A stretch of 64,000 bases of DNA from Tenacibaculum maritimum NCIMB 2154 (lineage in GTDB: Bacteria > Bacteroidota > Bacteroidia > Flavobacteriales > Flavobacteriaceae). A model generated the notes under the pieces. The model had not been told where the DNA came from and did no database searches. It saw nothing but the letters and a program-made list of their open reading frames with translations. The stretch is taken from contig NZ_LT634361.1 in assembly GCF_900119795.1 (NCBI RefSeq), positions 2,232,001 through 2,296,000 of the forward strand, read 5' to 3'. A program made the translations under genes and the position numbers. Shown one piece after another: positions 7,989 to 16,542 of this stretch (the stretch's first letter is position 1; each line of letters starts with the position of its first letter).

Positions 7989-8708
7989 TTATTCTTCTGT
8001 ATTTTTACTCTTTTCTTTATATTGATCTCCTTGTATATCTGATCCTGTAATTAAAATACCTAATGAAGAAGTTATTCGTTCAATAACACTGTAAAGTATT
8101 CCAGAAATCATTCCTCCAAAAAAAGCAAAAAGGAACTTTCCAAAGTATATTTGAGAGGTTTGGATTTCTGGAATATTAATATATAGAATTTCAGAAAGTA
8201 TGAATCCAGAAAAAATTCCTTCAATTAAATACTCTATTCTAAAAGACTCTATTTTTTCACTAATTAAAGAATGTAATAATCTAAAAGATGTACCTAAGCC
8301 AGAAATAACAATAGAAAACATCAAATTGTAAAATAACATATAACCAGAGCTATCTAAAATAGTTACTTGACTACTTTTTTCATTAATACTCTCTAAAATA
8401 GCTAAGGCTACAAATAAGAGTAAAAATACAGCCGCAATTACAGAGGCTTTGGTTGTTTCTCCTGTTTTAAACAAACCATTAACATTGCCAAAAATAGATT
8501 TTCTATTACCATCAACAATGGTTTCTAGCTTTCCTTTTATAAGGATTAATTTATTTAAAGGAAATGACTCTCCTACATTTAAAGCTTGAACATCTTCTAC
8601 TATTTCATTTGGAAGCTCAACACTTTTAATTTTTATTGCTCTTGAAAATATACGATTAATGCGCTTTATTAAAAAGTTTCTATACCTCTTATTTGTATCT
8701 ATTGTCAT
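7989..8708 (-). CDS. Membrane protein of unknown function, four predicted helices
   Basis: The 239 residues have a charged N-terminal region of about 90 residues (basic start NKRYRNFLIKRINRIFSRAIKIK) followed by four membrane helices (about 92-112, 124-147, 160-180 and 186-212) and a short charged tail. The last two helices contain several small-residue motifs (EGIFSGFILSE, FFGGMISGILYS) suited to helix packing. No catalytic motif or family is recognised. It sits directly upstream of the lipoprotein gene on the same strand, and 128 bases separate it from the unknown 486-residue protein, so these genes may work together at the envelope. That link is inference. Confidence 0.65.
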   Translation of the reverse strand: MTIDTNKRYRNFLIKRINRIFSRAIKIKSVELPNEIVEDVQALNVGESFPLNKLILIKGKLETIVDGNRKSIFGNVNGLFKTGETTKASVIAAVFLLLFVALAILESINEKSSQVTILDSSGYMLFYNLMFSIVISGLGTSFRLLHSLISEKIESFRIEYLIEGIFSGFILSEILYINIPEIQTSQIYFGKFLFAFFGGMISGILYSVIERITSSLGILITGSDIQGDQYKEKSKNTEE

Positions 8709-8836
8709 TTATTAGTAGCTTTTATAGTTTTTCTTATAATGACTTATTCTAAAACTTAAGGCAATACCGTATGCATATAGTTTAAGAAAGTTTAGTCAAA
8801 TGGTTTGATTATTATATTCTTTAATTAGTAATTTTT

Positions 8837-10297
8837 TTATGTAAAATCTGAAATATCAGGATTGGTGTTAGGAATCACAGGGTTTTTTTCACATACAAAT
8901 CCAATTAATTGCATTCCTTTAATTTCAATAGCACCTTCACTTACATTCGTTGTCAGCTTGCTATCAGATTCTTCTCTGTTATAGTTTGCCGAAATAGATA
9001 TGGGACCAAACCCTGCTTTGGTTTTGGTATCTAACTTGCTTTCACTTTCTTTTAACGCTTTAGCAAGAGAAGAAGATTCTATAGTAACATCTTTAATAAA
9101 AACAGCTGATCTTGACAAAAAAGGAAATTGACCTTTAGGAGGTGTTTGCCCATCTGAAAATAACGTTATTGGCGAGTTCTTTGAAAATCTCCAACCTGAG
9201 CTTCTAACAAACTCTGGTGAAAACCAAGGTCTCGAAATTGGTGCTTGAGCAAGTGAAAAAGTAATTTTGAATTTTTCCTCTTTTAGATCCAAAGAAGAAT
9301 TTTTAGAAGAATAATTAGTCTCATTTGATCCTGAAAAAAGCCCCCAACGTGCTTTTACATCAGTTTCTAAAGATTGTGAAATTTTATTTTCATGTTTATC
9401 TACCTCTTCTTTATTAAAGGTGAATTTTGTCCAATTATTTTCTGTAAGAAAAGTAGCTGGATACAAAGTTGTTTGATAAAAATCTGTTCCTGAAGTAGGG
9501 TTAGTTATTTTCGCATTTTCAAATTTAGTTAATAAGTCTTTTTTATAAACCTCTAAATTTCGTCGAGTTATAGAATCAATTGCAGCAACAATTTGCTGGT
9601 ATTCATTTTTAAACCCTTGAGAAACCCAAGCATCATACGCTGCATTTACTTTTTGACGAAGAATCTTACCATTTAAAGAAAATTCTTGTACAGCTCTGGC
9701 ATCAGTACTATTTAAAGCATTTAATTTTAACGAGTTAAAAGAAACCAAGGCATCTCTATAATGACTCTCGTATTCTAAGTATGCCTTTTTTAATTTACCA
9801 TCTACTACTTTCGTCTTTTTCTCACCTGTAATTATATCCTCAAATTCAACTGTTTCAGAGAGAAGCTTTCTAAATCTATCTATTTTTTTCTGTTGATCTT
9901 CTGTTAATTCTTGATGTGCTACTTCTGAAAATCTTAAAAGGATATCATAAACAGCATTAATACTTTCACTTTTAGGAGAATATATTAATTGGGTTTTTGC
10001 GTCATCTATAAATTTACCTGCTGCAGGAATGGCATTCACTAAATTAGCAAAATTTTCTGCCGAAATATATCGTTCTCTAACAATATCAGCCTTTTCTCTT
10101 CCTTTTCGATCTCCCAATCCTTGTTGGCTTCCAAACCCATAAAGGTTAAAATCCAAATCTTCAAAAGAAAAAGGTATTCCTGGCATAACCCAAGACACAG
10201 CGAAATCACTTGAAGATAGTTGATCTGTTCCTGCTGTTATAGTTTTAAAAATTTTTGATAATAAAGACTGAACGACTTGTTCTGGTTTATAGTCCAT
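8837..10297 (-). CDS. Unknown 486-residue protein with a beta-rich C-terminal domain
   Basis: There is no signal peptide or membrane span. Residues 1-250 are mainly helical (for example DQQKKIDRFRKLLSETVEFE). The C-terminal half alternates polar and apolar residues like beta strands, with landmarks WTKFTFNKEE, SRPWFSPEFVRSSGWRF, SDGQTPPKGQFPFL, GFGPISISANYNREESDS and the ending GMQLIGFVCEKNPVIPN. I have a memory of proteins in bacteria and fungi with similar RPWF, DGxxPPxG and GPxxIxxxY landmarks, but no named domain. It precedes the unknown membrane protein and follows the SGNH hydrolase on the same strand, 131 bases apart. A membrane-active or binding role is possible but unsupported. Confidence 0.6.
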   Translation of the reverse strand: MDYKPEQVVQSLLSKIFKTITAGTDQLSSSDFAVSWVMPGIPFSFEDLDFNLYGFGSQQGLGDRKGREKADIVRERYISAENFANLVNAIPAAGKFIDDAKTQLIYSPKSESINAVYDILLRFSEVAHQELTEDQQKKIDRFRKLLSETVEFEDIITGEKKTKVVDGKLKKAYLEYESHYRDALVSFNSLKLNALNSTDARAVQEFSLNGKILRQKVNAAYDAWVSQGFKNEYQQIVAAIDSITRRNLEVYKKDLLTKFENAKITNPTSGTDFYQTTLYPATFLTENNWTKFTFNKEEVDKHENKISQSLETDVKARWGLFSGSNETNYSSKNSSLDLKEEKFKITFSLAQAPISRPWFSPEFVRSSGWRFSKNSPITLFSDGQTPPKGQFPFLSRSAVFIKDVTIESSSLAKALKESESKLDTKTKAGFGPISISANYNREESDSKLTTNVSEGAIEIKGMQLIGFVCEKNPVIPNTNPDISDFT

Positions 10298-10428
10298 AGT
10301 AGTTATTTTTGATTTAATGATTAAATAATTTTCAATTTATTTTTACTAAAATACCTTGTAAAAACCTGTTTTTTTTTAAAAGTTTAAAATACTAAGTGCT
10401 TTAGCTTTTATTTATGAAGAGGAAGGTG

Positions 10429-11931
10429 TTAAACGTTAAAATAAGTTTCTGCTACACCATGCTCAAATGCATTGGAAACAAATGACTCCCCTAGAGATAA
10501 ATTAGGAAACTTTTTAGTGAATTGAACGGCAATTAATGTTGCTATAAGCTTGTAAGCTGCTTCAGTAGGGTGCGCTTTATCTGATGTTGCAAAAAAGCCA
10601 AATTTTTGAGCAATCACTAACGTTAATATTTTTTTGAAAGAACTATCCTTATCCGTTCTTGTTAAAATATCTGATAGCGTATTATATAATGCTACGTCTT
10701 TTTTATATAATTCACTAGTTAAAGATGTTAATAGGTTTTTTGAAGAAATTTGATCAATTACAGCTTGAATTTTACGAATATCTTCAACATGTTTATCTTT
10801 TTGTGTTGCATAGTATTTTATCGCAAACTCTACGCGGTTTATAAATAATCCTGAGGTTAATAGAATTAGCTTTAATGCTTTTGTAAACTTCTTATTTGCT
10901 TTTTTAATTTTAGGTAAAATATCTAGTAACGTTTTCGAAACGTTTTTATGTAAAACAATTTCGTTATCCGTTTTTAAAGCTGTTTTTATTTGATCATTAA
11001 TCGTATTTATAAACTCTCTTAATATAGTACCTTCTTTTTCTTTTGATAAGTCAATTGAATTTAAAAAATTTCTTAAAGCTTTTGACAATGGCACAGGATC
11101 TTGAGAGTCAGAATAGTACTGAACAGGAACCCCAGCTGCTTGATCTATTTTAATAATATCTAAATTATACAAGTTTTGCTGTAAAAAGGTAAATGCATCA
11201 AGTACTGTAAACCTACTATCTTCCTTAGCTGGAAAAGATTCTTTAAGAAGTCTGTTAAATTCTATAGTTGCATCACGCAAACCTCTTACTTCTTCAGACT
11301 CTGGATTTTCAATATATCTTACAGCACTAGAAGGATCAGGATTATTAACAATAATAAAATGGTTTTCACTAGCACTATTATGTGCCTTAGTAATTTCATC
11401 AACCTCATGACACAATGCTGTTAAACGCTGTACCGTTTTTTGCATTAACTCAATTCCTTTTTGATTTGTTACAATATCATTCAGTCCAAACCAAACTATG
11501 AATAAATTATTATTCGGTTTATCGTTTTCTGTTTTTTCTAAGTCTTTTTTATAGTCACTAACTTGTTCTTCAAAAGTTGTAAGCGCAAATTTGTGTATCA
11601 AGCCTTTGGGTGTATCAGCAACAGCTCCTCCAGTAGCGTAATTACAATACGATAAATTATTATTTTTTGAACCTATTCTAGACTTTTTTAACGACAGATG
11701 ATTTGATGTAAGTTTATTTGCTTCTTCTGGAGAAAGCCCATCTACCAAACTACTACCGCCTGACCATTCCCATATAAAATCTGACCAGTTTTTATTGTCA
11801 CTAAATCTTTTAATCTCGTTTACTCTTACTTCTCCAAGTAATCTACCAAGAATTCCTGTTCCTGTATCTGCTTTTACACCAATATCAGAAAGGCTATCTC
11901 CGAAAACAACGATTCTTTCTACGTTTTTCAT
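10429..11931 (-). CDS. SGNH/GDSL hydrolase with a large helical insertion, no signal peptide
   Basis: The N-terminus IVVFGDSLSD carries the nucleophile Ser13 of the GDSL lipase/esterase family. Gly101 (YATGGAVAD) and Asn151 (WFGLNDIV) supply the oxyanion hole, and Asp451 and His454 (SDKAHPTEAAY) complete the catalytic triad, so all four SGNH blocks are present. The protein has 500 residues, against about 300 for similar GDSL lipases, because about 180 residues rich in helix and lysine (near 265-445) are inserted before the Asp-His block. No signal peptide or lipobox is visible, unlike most secreted members, so it acts in the cytoplasm or leaves by another route. The substrate is unknown: lipids and acyl or acetyl esters are all possible. 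Confidence 0.8.
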   Translation of the reverse strand: MKNVERIVVFGDSLSDIGVKADTGTGILGRLLGEVRVNEIKRFSDNKNWSDFIWEWSGGSSLVDGLSPEEANKLTSNHLSLKKSRIGSKNNNLSYCNYATGGAVADTPKGLIHKFALTTFEEQVSDYKKDLEKTENDKPNNNLFIVWFGLNDIVTNQKGIELMQKTVQRLTALCHEVDEITKAHNSASENHFIIVNNPDPSSAVRYIENPESEEVRGLRDATIEFNRLLKESFPAKEDSRFTVLDAFTFLQQNLYNLDIIKIDQAAGVPVQYYSDSQDPVPLSKALRNFLNSIDLSKEKEGTILREFINTINDQIKTALKTDNEIVLHKNVSKTLLDILPKIKKANKKFTKALKLILLTSGLFINRVEFAIKYYATQKDKHVEDIRKIQAVIDQISSKNLLTSLTSELYKKDVALYNTLSDILTRTDKDSSFKKILTLVIAQKFGFFATSDKAHPTEAAYKLIATLIAVQFTKKFPNLSLGESFVSNAFEHGVAETYFNV

Positions 11932-12862
11932 TTTTAAAAATATTTTAAATTTATTTATACTTTAATTTCTATTCGTTTTATTTCTATCCAGACGTGTTTT
12001 TACCAAACAATTGTCTCGTTTTTTTTAAATTTGTTGAAATAATTTATATGATTTGTGTAATGCAAAATGTAGTATTTCGACTTACACTTGTATATTGGAA
12101 ATCTCCATCTCCTGATGAGAAACTTCTTTAATTTGGAAGTACAATTTTACGCAATAAAATCCCTTATTTACCCCTTTAAAAAATCATTATTCCCAATAGC
12201 TTTATAGCTATATTTTATAAAAATTATAAGCAGAAATACAATCTACTTTTTAAGAAAAACACATTTGAATTCTTATGAATTTTAACACTCTTTATGATTC
12301 TTACTAAAATCATCTAGAAGCCAATTTTTTAAATCTAAAAAAAATTAAGAAAAAGCCTTTTTGAGAGCATTTCACATCATTTTACCTCGCCAAAAAGATC
12401 ACCCTCAAATACACCTACACACCGTTCACACCTCTCTAAAAAACAACTGTAAAAGCTCTTTTTATGCTTTTTTTAACCCTTTACCTACCCCTCCTAACAA
12501 CAAGACACCCAACCTGCTTAAAACCGATAAAATGTTATTTCACTGAACACTAATTAGATATGATTATTGACCTTTTTTTTACTAAAAAGCGATTGTTTTA
12601 AACAATGCTTACAAATAGGCTTACTACTTAATTTAATCAGTCAAAAATGTATTAGATATTCCATAATTAACATCTCTAGTTTTAATTGTATTTTTTTGTT
12701 TAAAAACGTCATTGCAGTACCACGATTTGACATCCCCCGACTTCAAAAACAAACACTCTATAGTTTGCTTCGTGACTTACAATGACGATATTTAAAAATT
12801 CCTTTTTATTTAAAGAAAGTACTATTTTTTTGATCTAAAATTCTACCCGAAGTTTTTAAATC
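11932..12862. other. 931-base stretch without a convincing gene
   Basis: The stretch is very AT-rich. Two short open frames (12361-12546 and 12567-12785) lack coding character. Visible structures are a small hairpin at 12587-12610 (AAGC, bulged G, ATTGTTT paired with AAACAATGCTT) and a degenerate REP-like repeat at 12707-12787. Nothing else is recognisable; it may be decayed DNA at the edge of the accessory region. Confidence 0.6.
12707..12787. repeat. REP-like inverted repeat, degenerate
   Basis: CGTCATTG at 12707-12714 and CAATGACG at 12780-12787 are perfect inverted ends. Inside the right arm TTGCTTCGTGACTT recalls the CGTCATTGCGAGG / TTGCTTCGTC repeat scattered in many Bacteroidota genomes. 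The middle is heavily diverged. A relative may lie at 16333-16402. Confidence 0.5.
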
Positions 12863-13966
12863 TTAATCCATAAATGAATAATCTGTATAACCTATTGATG
12901 TGCCCCCTCCAAATAAAGTGCGACTCTGATCAATCCGATTCATTTTTGCATTTAGTTTTACACGTTTTGGATAATCAGGATTCGCTAAAAACTTTCTACC
13001 AAAACCAACTAAGTCAACCAAATTATTAGCTAATAATATATTTGCCTCTTGCGGCGTTTTATTTCCTGTCGCTATTATTGTTTTACTAAATACTTCTCTT
13101 AATTGCATTCTAAAATAAGTAGGTATTTTAGGGGCATCATCCCAATCTGCTTCACATAAATGAATATAAGTTACCCCTAATTTTTCTAATTCTTGAGAAG
13201 CTACCATAATCGTATCTAAAATTTCAGGGTCATTCATGTCTTTAAAGCTAATAAATGGTGACAAACGAACTCCTGTTTTTTCGCTTCCGATTTCGTCAAC
13301 TACTGCTCGAGTAATTTCAGTTAATATTCGAACTCTATTTTCTCTACTTCCACCGTACTCATCTTTTCTTATATTTGAGTTACTTCTCAAAAACTGGTCT
13401 ATCAAATAACCATTTGCTCCATGAATTTCCACACCGTCAAACCCTGCTTCCATTGCATTTTTTGCGCCTACCCTAAACTCTTCAATAACCTGATTAATAT
13501 CTTTTTTATTCATTTCTTTTGGTTCTTCTACTGGTATAAAAAACGCATTTCCATTTGATGCTCCATCAAATATATACACTGTAGTTTCTTTCGCTATTTT
13601 AGCCGATGGGGCCAATGGTTGTAACCCATTAACTTGCGAACTTGAAACACGACCAACATGCCATAATTGTAAAAATATTTTACCTCCCTTTTTATGCGCC
13701 TCATTAGTTACTAGCTTCCATCCTTCAATTTGTTCTTGCGTATAAATACCTGGGGTTCTTGCATAACCTTTTCCTTGTAAAGAAACTTGAGTTGCCTCTG
13801 TTATGATTATCCCTGCAGACGCTCTTTGTCCATAATATTTTGCCATCAACACATTAGGCACATCATTTGGCTGCGTGGCTCTTGAACGCGTCATAGGAGC
13901 CATTAAAAAACGATTCTCTAATAAAATTCCGTTCATATCATAGGGGCTGTGCAATGTATATTCCAT
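12863..13966 (-). CDS. Ene-reductase of the Old Yellow Enzyme family
   Basis: This FMN- and NAD(P)H-dependent flavoprotein reduces activated C=C bonds such as enones, nitro-olefins or N-ethylmaleimide. The 367 residues form one TIM barrel. Motifs seen are NRFLMAPMTRSRA at the start, LQLWHVGRVS, GFDGVEIHGANGYLIDQFLR (substrate and FMN contacts), EYGGSRENRVR and, near the end, LVGFGRKFLANPDYPKR (phosphate binding). The length matches NemA-type enzymes. It is transcribed away from an AraC-type regulator gene (225 bases between the starts), which suggests that regulator controls it. The physiological substrate is not known. Confidence 0.9.
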   Translation of the reverse strand: MEYTLHSPYDMNGILLENRFLMAPMTRSRATQPNDVPNVLMAKYYGQRASAGIIITEATQVSLQGKGYARTPGIYTQEQIEGWKLVTNEAHKKGGKIFLQLWHVGRVSSSQVNGLQPLAPSAKIAKETTVYIFDGASNGNAFFIPVEEPKEMNKKDINQVIEEFRVGAKNAMEAGFDGVEIHGANGYLIDQFLRSNSNIRKDEYGGSRENRVRILTEITRAVVDEIGSEKTGVRLSPFISFKDMNDPEILDTIMVASQELEKLGVTYIHLCEADWDDAPKIPTYFRMQLREVFSKTIIATGNKTPQEANILLANNLVDLVGFGRKFLANPDYPKRVKLNAKMNRIDQSRTLFGGGTSIGYTDYSFMD

Positions 13967-14165
13967 AAGTATGTTATTTTATTTCTTTTTTGCTTAAGTA
14001 GCTAGCGTTAACACCCTAGTTTATTTTTTCAATATCTAATAATTTAAAGGCATCTTTATTATTAATAGACCGTTGCTACTTTTGCTTGTTTATCATTTTA
14101 ATATTACTTTTTGATACTGCAAAATTAGAGAGGTTGGTAATCGCTTTTATTGTATAAATGCATTG

Positions 14166-14173
14166 TATATTTG
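14166..14173 (+). promoter_or_regulatory. -7 promoter box of the AraC-type gene
   Basis: TATATTTG matches TAnnTTTG exactly. It is 18 bases before the ATG at 14192 and lies downstream of an in-frame TTG at 14150, so that TTG would not be transcribed. It therefore supports the ATG start. Confidence 0.5.
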
Positions 14174-14191
14174 TACAAATACATCTTTTTA

Positions 14192-15037
14192 ATGCCGCAA
14201 CGATTTTACATCACTAAAAATTTAGATCTTCTTGAATTTGAAGCAATCAACGAATGGGGCTATCCAAGACATAAGCATAACTTTTTTGAACTTACCTATA
14301 TTTTAAAAGGCAGCGGACAACATCTTTTAAATGAGAGTACTATTGATTATACGAAAGGGGATTTGTTTTTTTTAACTCCTAAAGATGAGCACGAATTTAT
14401 AATTAATGAACCTACAACTTTTGGTATTCTAAAATTTACAGAACAACTACTCTTAGAGAAGGCTAATTTAGCTGCAAGTATGCATTGGAAAAAAAACTTA
14501 GATACCGTTATACTTCATACCAATAATATCCCTAAAAGTATTATTACCTATGACACTGATAGGTTACAATTATTTTATTTGTATGAATTGATAAAGAATG
14601 AAATAGAAAATTCTTTGATGTATAGTAGAGATGTTTTACTCAACTTATTTGGTACCTTATTGATGCTGGTTTCAAGAAACTTAAAATCGAACCTCTTAAA
14701 AATAGAAAAGCCATATGACTCCGAAAAAGAAAAAATAAATTCCATACTAACTTACATAAGACAAAATGTTCTTAATAAAGAATTGATTAAGATAAAGGCT
14801 ATCGCTGAAATTTTTTATATGTCTCCCAACTATGTAAGTATTTTTATAAAAAAGCACGCAGGCATTTCTATCCAACAATACGTATTAAAAACTAAAATAG
14901 AAATAGCAACACGTCTTTTAAAGCAAACTAACTTAAATATTTCAGAAATAGCAGATAAAACAGGTTTTTCGGATTCTAGCCATTTTAATAAAACTTTTAA
15001 AAAATACACAGGCAGAAATCCGAGCGCTTTTCGATAA
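14192..15037 (+). CDS. AraC-family transcriptional regulator
   Basis: From the ATG at 14192 the protein has 281 residues. The N-terminal half is a cupin-like sensor domain (HKHNFFELTYILKGSGQHLL, then KGDLFFLTPKDEHEFI). The last 100 residues are a double helix-turn-helix domain: IKAIAEIFYMSPNYVSIFIKK is the first, and ISEIADKTGFSDSSHFNKTFKKYTGRNPSAFR is the second with the typical AraC ending. A longer reading from TTG at 14150 is rejected because the promoter box falls inside it. The gene is divergent from the ene-reductase, its most likely target. The effector is unknown. Confidence 0.87.
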   Translation: MPQRFYITKNLDLLEFEAINEWGYPRHKHNFFELTYILKGSGQHLLNESTIDYTKGDLFFLTPKDEHEFIINEPTTFGILKFTEQLLLEKANLAASMHWKKNLDTVILHTNNIPKSIITYDTDRLQLFYLYELIKNEIENSLMYSRDVLLNLFGTLLMLVSRNLKSNLLKIEKPYDSEKEKINSILTYIRQNVLNKELIKIKAIAEIFYMSPNYVSIFIKKHAGISIQQYVLKTKIEIATRLLKQTNLNISEIADKTGFSDSSHFNKTFKKYTGRNPSAFR

Positions 15038-15142
15038 TTAGCTTGCCATGAATTGGCTTCTTCTTCATTTTTTATTTCTAAAAAAATATATTATAAGTCA
15101 TATTACGAAGAATATATCAATATGCCATTTATAATGAGTTTT

Positions 15143-15943
15143 TTACGCTAATTTATTAGGCCATTTTACCCCTGCTGTTTCATCATGATATTGAATAGCA
15201 GCATTCATCGCTACGCTACCAAACTCTCTTACTAGATTGCAGGTAGCATATTTAGTAGATTTTTGTGTATATTCTTTTAACCAATTCGACAATACTTGCT
15301 CTTCCTCATTGCTTCTATTCGGATAAACAACTTTTATTCTTTTTTGCTTGATTCTATAAGGCTTAGGCGTAAGACGGGCACGATAACAATTCTGTCTTAT
15401 ACACAGCAATCTATATAAATGATCTGCATTAAAATCAGCCATCATTCTTTTGGATTCTTTGCTTCTAGGATTAAAATCTTTATTGGTCACTAAAACCCTA
15501 TACCCTTTGCTCGTTTCATAAACCCTAAAACCGAAGTCAGCATATTTATGCTGTTTGATGGTTTTTACAATTTTTTGAAGCATTAATTCTTTCACTGGTA
15601 TCTTCTTCTTAAAAAGCATCTCCAAAATTGATTTTGAATAAGAATCGATATCTATAAACATCATATTTTTTGAATTCAAAACCAAAGCTCCATACCTATT
15701 TCTTGTAACGATATTTTGCTCATCAATTTTTTCAATAATCTCCTCGATGATATCCGATTCATATTCCGCATTTTTTTCGAGTTCACCATTAATTATTTTC
15801 TGAACGCTGTCTAATTTCCTCTCAGCGTCTTTGATAGCGTCTAATTCAGAGATATTAGAGCCTCCAAAAACCTTCGATGATTGTTTTATTCCGTTAAGAT
15901 TTAACTCCTTTGAATGTTCAATCCAGAACTTAAAAATTCTCAT
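15143..15943 (-). CDS. Conserved protein of unknown function with a CYRARLTPKPYR motif
   Basis: The 266 residues show a helical charged region (30-75), then RYGALVLNSKNMMFIDIDSY, where FIDID follows a strand as in metal-binding acidic motifs. After that come FGFRVYETSKGYRVLVTNK and LCIRQNCYRARLTPKPYR. I have seen a similar order of motifs (RVYxTxxGxRxxxT, then FRARLTPKPxR) in unannotated proteins from several bacterial phyla. The DxD followed by a strand with SKGYR vaguely recalls archaeo-eukaryotic primases, but the expected histidine is missing, so I do not assign that function. A likely promoter box, TATTTTTG, lies at 15981-15974 on the minus strand. The flanking genes give no clue. Confidence 0.62.
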   Translation of the reverse strand: MRIFKFWIEHSKELNLNGIKQSSKVFGGSNISELDAIKDAERKLDSVQKIINGELEKNAEYESDIIEEIIEKIDEQNIVTRNRYGALVLNSKNMMFIDIDSYSKSILEMLFKKKIPVKELMLQKIVKTIKQHKYADFGFRVYETSKGYRVLVTNKDFNPRSKESKRMMADFNADHLYRLLCIRQNCYRARLTPKPYRIKQKRIKVVYPNRSNEEEQVLSNWLKEYTQKSTKYATCNLVREFGSVAMNAAIQYHDETAGVKWPNKLA

Positions 15944-16150
15944 AATTTATTTGCTATTAGCTATTTTTTCTACCAAAAATAACCAATATTATTATACTAT
16001 TGACTTTTAACACAAAAAACGTACCTCCGTTTTTTCATTTTATCCAAATATTTAATGAAATGATTTAATTTTTTTGTTTTGAAGCGAAAACTGCTTTTTA
16101 CCCTAATAAATTCTTTTTAAGCAACATACCCTTCACTAGGTTGTAAAAAA

Positions 16151-16204
16151 AGCTAAAATTAGAGTAAAATAAGACCAATTTGCAAGCACCAGAAATAGTT
16201 GAAA
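16151..16204. repeat. Diverged copy of the core of the 2337-2422 element
   Basis: The order AGCTAAAATTAG, ACCAATTTG, AGCA, CAGAAA, AGTT, GAAA matches the centre and right part of the element at 2362-2416 in the same orientation. By eye about three quarters of positions agree. The long inverted arms of the first copy are not preserved here. Confidence 0.55.
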
Positions 16205-16332
16205 CCACTTCGAGAACTACTTCCTTACTAATTACTGTGCTTTTTACATATTTTAACAACTAACTTTACCGCTTTACATATTAATTCTTTCATTTTTTGG
16301 AAGAAAAACAAAACAAAAAATCAAGATTATAA

Positions 16333-16402
16333 TAAGAAATTACTTCGTCACTTTTTTCGTAATTCCACGTGCTACAAGGTACATTGCAATCCTTATTTCT
16401 TA
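16333..16402. repeat. REP-like degenerate inverted repeat
   Basis: TAAGAAAT at 16333-16340 and ATTTCTTA at 16395-16402 are inverted ends. Inside are TTACTTCGTCACTT and ATTGCAATCC, which recall the TTGCTTCGTC and CATTGC parts of the Bacteroidota REP-like family seen at 12707-12787. Confidence 0.4.
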
Positions 16403-16542
16403 ATTTATTCGTAAATTGTAAGTAAGTTTTAAGGACACATGTAACAACTGCTTGTTATCGTGGCATCATCTCATTTTCATAATAATAGTCTTTTGCTTTC
16501 AGAAAATGAGTAAAGAAATTGAAATTTCAAAAAAAACACCTA

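Larger units (their letters stand above)
15944..16542. other. 599-base intergenic stretch with diverged repeats
   Basis: No open frame is convincing. The stretch contains the minus-strand promoter box of the 15143-15943 gene (TATTTTTG at 15981-15974), a diverged copy of the 2337-2422 element core at 16151-16204, and a REP-like inverted repeat at 16333-16402. The rest is AT-rich with nothing recognisable. Confidence 0.6.

Noticed and set aside
12361..12785. Two plus-strand open frames of 61 and 72 codons in the long gene-poor stretch
   Set aside because: Neither has a credible promoter, their composition is that of AT-rich noise, and the second overlaps most of the REP-like repeat.
14150..14191. 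TTG start giving a longer AraC protein
   Set aside because: It precedes the TATATTTG promoter box, so it would not be transcribed from that promoter.
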